Part shown: piece after piece, positions 27,581-36,700 of the stretch
How positions within the stretch are numbered: position 1 is the stretch's first letter
Layout of the letters: each line of letters starts with the position of its first letter
DNA from: Paralichthys olivaceus
Taxonomy: Eukaryota > Chordata > Actinopteri > Pleuronectiformes > Paralichthyidae
DNA: 64,000 nucleotides
Reading direction: 5' to 3'
Assembly (NCBI RefSeq): GCF_024713975.1
Contig: NC_091095.1
Location: forward strand, 177,001 to 241,000
Notes under the pieces: generated by a model
Told to the model about the DNA's origin: nothing
Databases searched by the model: none
Seen by the model: the letters and a program-made list of their open reading frames with translations, nothing else
Translations under genes and position numbers: made by a program

Positions 27581-28197
27581 ACGCACAGACAGACACACAG
27601 AGACACACACAGACAGACACAGAGACACACACAGACACACACACACAGACAGACACAGAGACACACACAGACACACACACAGACAGACACACACACACAC
27701 AGACACAGACACACACACAGACAGACAGACACAGAGACACACACAGACACACACACACACACACAGACACACGCACAGACAGACACAGACAGACACAGAG
27801 ACACACACAGACACACACACACAGACACACACACAGACACACACACACACAGACAGACACAGACACAGAGACAGACACAGTCACACACACACAGACAGAC
27901 ACAGAGACACACACAGTCACACACACACAGACAGACACAGACACAGAGACACACATAGACACACACAGACAGACAGACACAGAGACACACACAAGCACAC
28001 AGACAGACAGGCACAAACACACTGACACACAAACAGACACACTGACACACAAACAGACACACAGACAGACACACACACACTTGCCGCAGTTTCCTCGGCC
28101 GCTGAGTCAGCGGTCTGATGCCGCACTATGACGTCATAAAACAGATCATTATAGATGTAAAAAAAGAAGAAATAAAGAGATGAACTCACTCCATCAT
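17328..28197 (-). CDS. palm1: Paralemmin-1, prenylated plasma-membrane protein
   Basis: Lipid-anchored coiled-coil protein that shapes plasma membrane and neurites. Nine minus-strand exons keep phase throughout: 28190-28197 (ATGATGGA), 26075-26120, 23946-24026, 22809-22936, 21848-21899, 21571-21592, 20870-20926, 18491-18622 and 17328-17959. They total 1158 nt, or 385 aa; human PALM is 387. The N-terminal coiled coil includes [34 protein letters not shown] and [14 protein letters not shown]. The middle has [20 protein letters not shown] and [10 protein letters not shown], then the acidic [19 protein letters not shown] and [20 protein letters not shown]. It ends in CKCCSIM, a CaaX box preceded by palmitoylatable cysteines. 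A 16-residue segment (EPELPH-SVEI-GLEA type) is tandemly duplicated at 17715-17812. Most introns are filled by tandem repeats, some touching the splice sites. CaaX and the VTMVFMGYQ block favour paralemmin-1 over palmdelphin. Confidence 0.95.
18205..18472. repeat. 33-bp minisatellite
   Basis: About eight copies of a 33-bp unit (GGTGATTGACAGGTGATGGA then CATGTAATTAGAA) in the last palm1 intron; it starts about 20 bp from the donor of exon 18491-18622. Period confirmed at 18251 and 18284. Confidence 0.96.
18640..20855. repeat. GACAGACAGGTAGA satellite filling a whole palm1 intron
   Basis: About 2.2 kb of variants of AGACAGACAGGTAGAGACAG and AGACAGACGGGTAGAG. It occupies almost the entire intron between palm1 exons 18491-18622 and 20870-20926. 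On the coding strand it is a continuous pyrimidine-rich run (CTGTCTCTACCTGTCTGTC) leading into the acceptor CCTCTCAG. Long [11 protein letters not shown] reading frames here are artefacts. Confidence 0.98.
20996..21116. repeat. 14-bp repeat of TAATCTGATTA sites
   Basis: Seven copies of TAATCTGATTA or its reverse complement in about 110 bp, most 14 bp apart (ACTGTAATCTGATT units). Isolated extra copies lie near 21712, 21756, 21807, 28406 and 28447. In a palm1 intron. Confidence 0.95.
21165..21563. repeat. (GAT/GAAGATG) trinucleotide repeat
   Basis: About 400 bp of GATGATGAAGATGGA words ending 8 bp before the donor of the 22-nt palm1 exon 21571-21592. Reads as Met/Glu or His/Leu runs; not coding. 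Confidence 0.97.
22085..22494 (-). mobile_element. DNA transposon remnant (tentatively Tc1/mariner-like)
   Basis: The minus strand at about 22150-22200 reads FQQDN followed, after a frame change, by [10 protein letters not shown], which resembles a DDE transposase segment in Tc1-like elements. The right end TTGGGGTTGTA (TACAACCCCAA inverted) resembles a terminal repeat common in fish DNA transposons. The reading frame is broken, so this is an inactive fragment. I did not find the partner terminal repeat. Confidence 0.5.
22499..22815. repeat. 74-bp repeat made from the palm1 exon 4 end and donor
   Basis: Four extra copies, period exactly 74 bp (GGATCAGATT at 22499, 22573, 22647, 22721, 22795). 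Each carries the last ~29 nt of palm1 exon 22809-22936 (coding [10 protein letters not shown]) and its donor GTCTAATC. Each is preceded on the sense strand by CTACAG, an acceptor-like end. The two copies farthest from the exon have diverged in the middle (GAGCTGGCAGG). Confidence 0.96.
22982..23942. repeat. CTGTCTGTATCTGTCTGTAC satellite filling a palm1 intron
   Basis: About 960 bp of CTGT/ATCTGT/ACCTGT words spanning the intron between palm1 exons 22809-22936 and 23946-24026. It directly abuts the donor GTGAGACAGGTACAGACAG of the latter. Long open frames ([17 protein letters not shown]) are artefacts. Confidence 0.98.
24075..25060. repeat. ACACTAAC / AAACTAAC 8-bp satellite
   Basis: About 1 kb of ACACTAACACAAACTAAC units with higher-order blocks containing ACTCTCAC and AAAATTAACTCTC, in the palm1 intron between exons 23946-24026 and 26075-26120. 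A solo LTR sits at its right end. Confidence 0.97.
25066..25502 (+). mobile_element. Solo LTR of an endogenous retrovirus-like element
   Basis: A 437-bp unique island inside simple repeats. It starts TGTGGTGTC and ends ACGACA (TG...CA), with a TATA box TATATAAA at 25317-25324 and a polyadenylation signal AATAAA at 25420-25425 in the order expected for U3-R-U5. No internal gag/pol is present. Flanking CACA is too simple to prove a target-site duplication. Family not identified. Confidence 0.7.
25720..26070. repeat. (GT)n with GAGAGTGT and GTCT interruptions
   Basis: About 350 bp GT-rich tract touching the donor of palm1 exon 26075-26120; on the sense strand it is CA-rich intron sequence right after GTGAGT. 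Confidence 0.97.
26209..26955. mobile_element. MITE with GATAGTTCACTGAAAAAT terminal inverted repeats
   Basis: Perfect 18-bp inverted ends: GATAGTTCACTGAAAAAT at 26209-26226 and its reverse complement at 26938-26955. No transposase ORF. Inside is a GATCCACCAGGATCCA short repeat (26265-26320). The segment GGGCTTGTGGACACGATGAC near 26775 recurs near 50520, showing a dispersed family. First palm1 intron. Confidence 0.85.
27260..27309. repeat. 50-bp near-perfect palindrome
   Basis: Two 25-bp arms meet at TGATCA with one mismatch; the left arm starts CTAGAGTTTCTATCATAG. No loop. In palm1 intron 1. Confidence 0.92.
27488..28076. repeat. (CA)n/(CAGA)n compound microsatellite
   Basis: About 590 bp of ACACACAGACAGACACAGAGACAC-type sequence in palm1 intron 1. 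Confidence 0.98.
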
Positions 28198-28218
28198 TGT
28201 CCGATCAGTCCAGTCAAC

Positions 28219-28342
28219 TGAGAGAGAGAGAGAGAGAGAGAGAGAAGGAGAGAGAGAAGTGGGTAGGAGGGGAGGAAAGAGAGGGGGAGGTGAGAGGAGG
28301 GGAGAGAGAGAGAGGGAAGGAGAGAGGGAAGGAGAGAGGGGG

Positions 28343-28382
<40 letters not shown>
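28219..28382. repeat. (GA)n purine tract at the palm1 5' end
   Basis: About 160 bp purine-only GAGAGA/GGAGGGGA sequence on the plus strand, pyrimidine on the palm1 sense strand. It ends about 20 bp upstream of the predicted palm1 ATG, so it lies in the 5' UTR or core promoter. Confidence 0.95.
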
Positions 28383-28385
<3 letters not shown>

Positions 28386-28622
28386 ACATTGAGCAGTGAA
28401 GACTGTAATCTGATTATATTCTGTCTGTATTCCATTTAGTCTGGATGTAATCTGATTACACGCAGCAGGATCGTCACCTAACCTCAACAATAATCATGTT
28501 TCCATGGCAACTCAAAGTTCAACAATCATCTCAGGATTTTCACAATAAAAGACAGCAGACTGTGTTAAAGGGCTTTTATTTTGACAGAATCTGTCAAATT
28601 AGTGTTTTGATATTTCAATACA

Positions 28623-28660
<38 letters not shown>

Positions 28661-29833
28661 GTCATGAAGTTTAAATATTGAGTCAATGCTGTTTTGACTG
28701 TAATTTATTCTAATTTAACACAAATTCTAGCTTGAACAAGAATTACATTTAATTCTATAAGAAATAAATTCACAAAATAAAAAAATTGGACATTGAACTT
28801 AAACAAACAATAAAATTAAAACATCTCAATTTCAAGAAAAAAATATTCTGATTAAAGTTATAAACCTTTTAAAATTGTACCTGTAAAAAAGTTTTTTCTA
28901 TGAATAATGTAAAGTTAAAAACCTTTATTTGTAAATATTCACACTAGATTGTGCAGCTGGAGCTTTATTAAATATGTTTAAATATAAACATTAACTGCTC
29001 CTCTGATTTTTAATAAAAACTGATGATTGTGATGTTTCAGGTTTCACTGAGTTTAACGTTTGTGAATAAAACAGTGAAACTTGTACCAACGTTCAGGAAA
29101 TTGAAAAAAAGGTAAATAAATAAATAAATAAAAATTAAAACATGAGTTGGGATTCTTTTCTGATAGAAAAAAACTCAGGATGGTCGAGTTCTCCTCGTGT
29201 GTTGGTTTTATAACTTTTACCAAAAACACTCAAACAACAATAATAATAAAATGTTTTAAATGGATACAGGTATTAATCAATTAATTAATTAATCCAATCA
29301 CATGACAAACATCTGATCAGTATCTTATTGATGAAGGTGAAAAAATATCAGTTATTTCCTTTTTTTCTTAAAATAGAAACAAAAACATACATAAAAATGA
29401 TAACGAAGAATGATGTCATCATTATGGGCCAGAACGCATGACGCTGACGTCAAAATTAGACGTGATGATGAGAAAGTGACGATGTTGTGAGACAGGTAAA
29501 GACATTACTACAAAATAAAAGGTCTAGTTTCCTCGGGAGAAATCTGTGGAATCTTCACCTCAAACAAAAAACAAAAACACTTTTACTCTTTAACAATTCA
29601 TTTAAATCTTAGAGCTTCATCTCAGTGGACATTAGTCTTAAATTAAAATTAAATTTTTCACTAAGTACAGGAACAGAGATTTAACTAAACCGATATAAAA
29701 TATAGATTTTTGATCTTAAACTCTACATAACACCTCATGCTAACATGCTAATGAGTTGAAGGTTGTGATCCAGCAGAGGAAGTTACAGGAAACGACAGGT
29801 GGGAACTGTACAGTGACATCACACAGGTAAAGG

Positions 29834-29869
<36 letters not shown>

Positions 29870-30108
29870 GAATGATTACTAACACAGTCACACTTAAAAA
29901 CTTTAAAATAACTTTTCATGGTCCGAACACGTCTGAAAGCCTCTAAATGATCTGAGCCCCCCCGACCACTTTTCTGGGAGGAAAAACCATCATTGAAATC
30001 GTTTGTCACCAAACTGCAGACTAAAACCTGCGGGAAGGATTTTGAGGGTGGTCTGGTTATTACCATGGCAACATTAAAAGTCATCCTCTGCCTGGGTGGG
30101 GGGGGGGC
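28383..30108. other. map1s-palm1 intergenic region
   Basis: AT-rich, 1.7 kb, no gene recognised. Includes (GT)n at 28626-28658, TAAA-rich stretches near 29110-29140, and (CA)n at 29836-29868. The minus-strand map1s 3' UTR must occupy its right part. Confidence 0.6.
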
Positions 30109-33100
30109 TCAGAACTCGACTTTGCAGGCGGGGAAAGTCTCCTCCTGCATCGCCACTGTGCTGTTGCTACCAAGCACGGTGATTGACAGCTCCCTCTGCT
30201 TGTCGTGGGTCTCCTGGTACCACTCGTGCATCGCCAGCGAATCAAATGTCGGGATCAGAGTCACCTGTAGACAGTAGAGAGTAACGGACCAATCAGGGAT
30301 TAGATAATGAAAAGGTGAACGACAAACATGACGTCAGCTTTTTCACAGACCTGGACCTCAGGCCAGCTGCTCTTCCCCTCCAGCAGTGAGTCCAGGATTC
30401 TCCTCATTGCTGCCTCCTTCACAGGATCGTCTCCGCTGATGATGTAATATGAGGAGCGGACGCGTTTGAAAAACTCCACGTCCACAGTGGAGGAGGCACC
30501 GCTGGACGGGAGGTAGGCCAGATCCACGTAGACTGCAGAACCCTCTGAGACTCTGGAAGCTGAAACCAGCGAGAACAAGTGAGATTCTACAGATTTCCTA
30601 TGACGGTCACTAGATGGAGCTGTGACACATCTAGCGTGTTTCAGAACCTGTTTAAAACCGTTTTCTGGACGTGTTTAGGAACAAGACGAGTCACAACGTG
30701 TTACAGAATGTGTTTCCAATGTTTTCAGAACATGTTTAACGTGTTTAAAACTGTTTTCTAGACGTGTTTCTGAACAATAAAATAAATATTTCTACTATTA
30801 TCTCATTATTATTTCAGGCTGATGCCTACCTGACGATGGAGGTTTTAAAGTTCCAATTCTTGATCCACCGAGTGAATTTCTCGATGATGGCTTGGCGTCA
30901 AGGCTGGACAGAATCCTCAATGACCCCGAAGAGCTGCCGACCTTGGACTTTCCGTTCTGGGCTGTGGTTCCTCCGGATGTTATCTTCTGGGTCAAACCTG
31001 AAGGTTTCTTGGTCTTTGTAGCTGAACTCTTCAGACTCTTGTCCGATGCATCAGCCTGTGCGTCTGCCATGCAGGCTCCAGGCTGGGGGGGTAATGGTGG
31101 CAGATCTTTGATCAGGGCTGGTGGCAGGTCATGGGTGGAAGGTTGTCCCTCCTGGAGGACATACTGCAGACTGTGAGGATCCTGTGGATGGCCGGATGGA
31201 AAATGGTCACTGGCATCTTCATCAGAGTCGATGTCTGCGGTGATGGACGGACAATCCTCTGTGCCAGGGGGGATGTCGGAATCTGTGATCGTCAGCAGAG
31301 AGTCACTGGTTGATGTGGGAGGAGTTTCCTGGCTGAAGGCTGAAGGACATTGGTTGCGGTCCTGGTCCTGAGTGTTTGCAGCATTGACGGGCTGCTGATG
31401 GTTCTCTGGGGTCCTGGGATGTTGAAACTCACAAGGTGAGACCAGACACAGATCAACGTCATGTGGAACATCTGAGGTGAGGTCGGACATCCCGTGAATG
31501 CGCTCCTCTAATCCATTTCCACAACGTCCATGATGGGACGACCTCAGAGGTAAGGTCATCCCTGTGTTGGAGTCCAAGTCATTGACATGTCCATTGGTGT
31601 CTACTCTGTCTCCCATGGATCCTTTGGATGACGCAGTAGTAGGTGGCTCCACAGACATGGACACCAAAGGACTGAGGGTAGGGAGGCTGCAGGTTTCCCG
31701 AACGTCCTTCAGGGAGTCTGATGACCGACACGAACTGAAGCCAATGAGGCTGCTGTCCTCACCCACACACTGAGTGTCCTCTTCAGGTGACGGATGGAAG
31801 GGTGTCTGTCCTTCACTGTTTTGAGCTGAATCTGCAGGTGACACCAGCTCTAGAGTTTTCTCTTCTGAGCTCACACAAAAATCATCTGGTCCGTTTGTCA
31901 GGGATCCGACGACCGTCTGAAACACAGTCGGAGTGATATCAAAGTTTACACTGAGACTACTCTTTGGTGTTTTGGAAAGAGACATTTCCTTGTCTATCTC
32001 CATACCGCAAAACATTTTGGGACTCTCGACAGTTGACATCTGACTTCCTTTGGCCTTCGCTCCATCCAAACTCCTGTTCTTCAAACCAACGTTTGTATTG
32101 TTATCTTCCAGTTGAAGTCTTTCAAATTCAGCAGTCATGTCCTCCGGTGTTGACAAGAAGCGATCAGCCTCTCTCTGGTTTGAATCTGGTTTAGTCTTTG
32201 TCCCTCTGGTCAACATGTCTTTCTTTGGAATGGTCACGTCTTTCTTTTGAGTCTTACCTGAAGGTTTTTTTGGTTCAGTTGCTGTTGATGAGGCTCCACT
32301 TCCTGTTTTCTTTCCATCTTTAGCGACCAGTCTAATTTTCTTCTCGTCTGTCTTTACACCCCTGTTACTGTCTTTCTTTGGTTCAGGTTTAATGTCTTTC
32401 TTTGGTTTGGAACTCAGAGGTTCCTTCCTTTTTACTTCCTTTTTCTCCTCTTTTAACATCACATCTTTCTTTGGAGCAACCTTCTCAGCAGGTTTCACTG
32501 GCTTTAGTTTGACGTCTCCATCCTTTACTTTAGTTTTATCTTCTCCATCCATCTTGTCTTTGTATGCAGGGTCACCTGCTGCCTTCAGCTTCATTTTCAC
32601 CTCATGTTTTTTGACCTCTACTCTTCCAAGCTTGTCTTTCTGTAAGGCACTACTGGGTCTGACGTCTTTCGAACTGGACTTAAGGCTTTCACGACTCTCT
32701 GCTCTTTTTGGTTGTTTTTCAGGTTTGAGTGTTTCGAGATCTTTCAAACACACTGTTGGGTGTTTGAGGAAATCCAGATGTTTGAGTTTTTCAAATCCAT
32801 CCAGGATTTTGGTCTGTGGTGTGCACCCTGGGAAAAGAACACGGATGATCTTCTCCTGAGGACTGGATGGATGCCACACCAGCAGAGCACAGATGGAAAC
32901 GAGGCACGTTAGAGGAAGATTTGAGCTCTTTACATTCGATCCACTGTTTGGCCAAATCTGCATTAAAGCATCAAGTTCTTTGCTTCCATTGACAGGATTC
33001 AGAGTGTAGAGCTCCAAACGGCCAACGCCCATCTTCTGAAACAAAATGACTGGTTCTATAATGGGTCCGTTAAACCGACTGAGAGGTTCCGGTTTGATTG

Positions 33101-35779
33101 CCAATCTCTGCAAGGACTGACATGTGAGTGCCACCTGGTCACAGCTCCGCAGCTCACTGGGATCATCCTGAAAAGACTTGACTCTGTCAGGAACGTTGAG
33201 GAAAACCACGCCGATCTCAGGAGAGATGAGATTTTTTATCCAGTCCTCTTCAGTCTGAGATCCAAACTCGTTCACCTGCTCGGCCACTTTCCTCAGCAGG
33301 AGACTGTTGAGTCCAGGGAGATTGTCAACGCCCACGTGGGTCAGAAGCACAGAGTCGATTCTGTCCAGGTGTCGAACCAGTTTCCAGAAGCACGAGCGGG
33401 AGTCAGAGCCGCCATTCACCAGAACATTAAAACCGTTGACGGCAAAGAAGGCCGAGTCACCCCTCCCACCAGGGAAGATGTAGCAGCAGGGTCGAGAGAG
33501 TTTCAGGAAGCCGACGGTGCTCGGCGGCTCCAGGAGGTCAAAGGGCGACTCAGGCTCCAGGGACTCAGAAAGATACTCTGTGAACTCCTGCAGACCCTCC
33601 ATCTGAGGGAGGACAGGGGGAGGGTTGATCTGGATGTTCATGAAGTCTTGAAGGTTGTGTTTCTCTGAAACAGAGTCCGTCCACAGACCGTGGCTTGGAC
33701 AGCAGAGCGTGAGACTGGCCTTCACCGCAGCGTCTGATGAGTTCAACAACTCTGCAACCTTTGAAAACACGAAAACAACTTGTTCAACAACCAGAATCTA
33801 ATAATACGCATTACTTTTTAAATATTAAAACGAATTACAAACAAACCTCAGTGACAACTAGAAAAAATGATTCATTAAAATGAATTTGTGCCTGAGACAG
33901 GACAGTCCGACAGGTTCTCACCTCCTCATCAGTGACGATGTGGACAATGTCGTCGAGAGAGAAGCAGCCTTTCTGCAACACAATGTCTCCGCTCTCTTCC
34001 ACGCACTGACCGACCACAACCAACAGTTTGTGTCGAGACGAATCACAGATCAGCCGTCGGATCTGAACCAACAGGATACACGTTCATGAGTTCACAGAGG
34101 TTTTCAATGATGTGGAATAAATGATGAACAACAGAGTCCTTTCACATTTCAGCTCATGTGACTATCTACAGGATATTAAGTTTTATTTTTGCTTTTGTTT
34201 CCGCTCGGTTCCCACCTCAGAGAGGACAAAGTCACGAACTGGATTCACCACGACCTGAATGTCCAGGACGTCTCCACGGTGATGCAGCGTCCTTTGACCT
34301 GCAGCAACAAGACACATGAGACACGAGTGTGTCCTCAGGCTGCTCAGCAGAGTCTCAGCTGACTGTGTTTAACTCACACAGTGTGAATGATTATGTCATT
34401 GTGACCTCTGTTAATATTCAGTTTGACGTCAACATGAACAGTAAACAAACATCGTCACTGACGTCATCTCCACTTCCTGTTTTTGAAGACGTTAAGAGTG
34501 AACATAAAAAGCAGAAAGATGAGGAATACATTTATTGTGAAAGGGTGCAGAGTTTCTCTTCCTCTCACCTGGGACGTGTTGTGACACGAAGGCCGAGTGT
34601 CTGGACACAAAGAGTTTCAACTGCTGATCCACAACGGACACGTCCAGATCGACACACCAACGCCTCACACCTGACACACAGCAGAACGCTTACATCACCT
34701 GTTCCCTCCTCAACCGACAGGAAGAGGAAGATACTTAATGACATCACTTCCACTTCACCAACAGACTGACCACAGAACAGAGGGATGAAGAGGAGGAAGA
34801 GGAGGAAGAGGAAGGATTCAACCGTCTGACACAGGAGAACACACTGTGTGTGTGTGTGTCTTATGTAGTTTAAGGTTGTAGTTGTAGTTACCGGTGTTTG
34901 ACTCAGTTTAACGTAGTTTAACGGTGTTTGACTCAGTTTAACGTAGTTTAACGGTGTTTGACTCAGTTTAACGTAGTTTAACGGTGTTTGACTCAGTTTA
35001 ACGTAGTTTAACGGTGTTTGACGTAGTTTAACGTAGTTTACCGGTGTTTGACTCAGTTTAACGTAGTTTACCGGTGTTTGACGTAGTTTAACGTAGTTTA
35101 ACGGTGTTTGACTCAGTTTAACGTAGTTTAACGGTGTTTAACGTAGTTTAACGGTGTTTGACTCAGTTTAACGTAGTTTACCGGTGTTTGACGTAGTTTA
35201 ACGTAGTTTAACGGTGTTTGACTCAGTTTAACGTAGTTTAACGGTGTTTAACGTAGTTTAACGGTGTTTGACTCAGTTTAACGTAGTTTAACGGTGTTTA
35301 ACGTAGTTTAACGGTGTTTGACTCAGTTTAACGTAGTTTAACGGTGTTTAACGTAGTTTAACGGTGTTTAACGTAGTTTAACGGTGTTGACGTGGTTTAA
35401 CGGTTTCCAGTTTCCCGGACACGGATGTAAAACCCGGGGTGGAACCCGACGGACGAATTGTTAGAAACCAGCAGCTGCTGTTCGCCGGTTTTATTGTGAA
35501 AGGTCCCGCGGACTTCCAGCCCTGTGGACCGGGCAGCTGGCAGCTCGGTGTCCGGTCCCGCGGCTCCGGTGCCGGACACTTTTAGCACAACTCACCCGAG
35601 TCAATCTGCCGCAGGAGCCGCTCCAGCAGCTCGGAGGACCGCAGCGCCCCCACCACCACCAGCACCGAGTAGTCCGCCGCAGGCCCCGAGGAACCGGGGG
35701 AAGGACCAGGGGAAGCACCGGGGGAAGCACCGGGGGAAGAACCGGACTCGCCGCTCCGCTCCGCCGCCGCCGCCATCAT
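30109..35779 (-). CDS. map1s: Microtubule-associated protein 1S
   Basis: MAP1-family protein linking microtubules, mitochondria and autophagosomes; in mammals it is cleaved into heavy and light chains. Seven phase-compatible minus-strand exons: 35596-35779, 34569-34670, 34216-34298, 33922-34062, a large 30830-33758 exon, 30351-30559 and 30109-30264. They give 3804 nt, 1267 aa; human MAP1S is 1059 aa, the difference lying in the low-complexity middle. The N-terminal region has [20 protein letters not shown] and [20 protein letters not shown]. The metallo-beta-lactamase-like domain has [40 protein letters not shown] and [14 protein letters not shown] Lys/Glu-rich KKD-repeat middle follows, then the conserved [14 protein letters not shown]. 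The light chain has [26 protein letters not shown], and the final FPACKVEF. There are two adjacent ATGs at the start; the first exon is CpG-rich. Confidence 0.96.
34880..35398. repeat. 30-bp (15+15) minisatellite in map1s intron 1
   Basis: About 17 copies of ACGGTGTTTGACTCAGTTTA followed by ACGTAGTTTA, with 15-bp half-unit variants. Lies between map1s exons 1 and 2. Confidence 0.97.
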
Positions 35780-36104
35780 GGCATGGACTGCCCACCGATG
35801 ACGTCAGCGGGACACTCCCATGGGCCCCTCCCACCTGAAATCAGAGGCGGGAAACATGATAACTGACATAGAAATGGACCAATGAGAGAGAAGAAGTGAA
35901 CCGCCCAGGGAATTACTATTGGTCCTGGTGTGTTGGAGGGCGGGACCTGCAGGACGCCTTCAGGTCCACTGAGCAGCTGTGTGAGCGGTGTTCAGGTCCA
36001 GTCTGTATTTTACATACACATAAAACAAGTCTCGAGGACAGCCGTCTTCCACCTGCACAACTTGAGAACATCCGGTCTCAGAAGGACGAAACTCATTTGT
36101 TCTC

Positions 36105-36560
36105 TACACTGGATTAACTCTTAATTATCAGGACGTCACAGAAAGTCTGTGAAAAGTCTCCAGTTGGTCCAAAGTGCTGCAGCAGAGTGCTGACAGGAAG
36201 TAGAAGAGATCTTATTACTCCTGTCTTCTCTACTTCATATGTCAAAGAGCTGATAACACCTCATTATCCAAATAGATCACTTCATTCACAAAACACAGGT
36301 TCTCCTGTGGTTCTAGAGTCTGTAAGAGCAGAACAGGAGGTAGAACCTTCAGCTACCAGGCTCCTCTCCTGTGGAACCAGCTCCCTCTCTGGGTTCTAGA
36401 GTCAGACACCATCTCTACATTTAAAGTTAAATTAAAATGTTCCTCTATGATAAAGTTTATAGTTCTGGATCAGGTCACCCATCACTTAGTTATGCTGCTA
36501 TAGGTCTAGACTGCTGGGAGAACTCCCATCATGCACTGAGCACTTCACTTCTCTCTGTCT
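36105..36560 (+). mobile_element. L2-like LINE 3' fragment
   Basis: Sequence such as GTTCTAGAGTCAGACACC and TGCTGCTATAGGTCTAGACT matches my memory of the 3' end of fish L2/Maui-type LINEs. No open reading frame survives. It sits between the head-to-head map1s and trmt13 genes. A related inverted piece (TCTAGAACCACAAGAGAACC) is at 56249-56345. Confidence 0.6.
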
Positions 36561-36700
36561 GCCCCCCCCCCAGTCAAATATTTATTTTAATACATGTCAT
36601 TAACTATGTTTCTTAAATATAGTGTCTCACATGGGCAGTGGGCTCTTGGCATTTCCCACAGTTCGATAAGCACCTGAACGAACCTCGTACTTCCTCCAAC

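Noticed and set aside
17328-28197. Palmdelphin (PALMD) identity suggested by 1p21 neighbours
   Set aside because: CKCCSIM CaaX end and [20 protein letters not shown] are paralemmin-1 features, and misp/plppr3 nearby fit 19p13.3.
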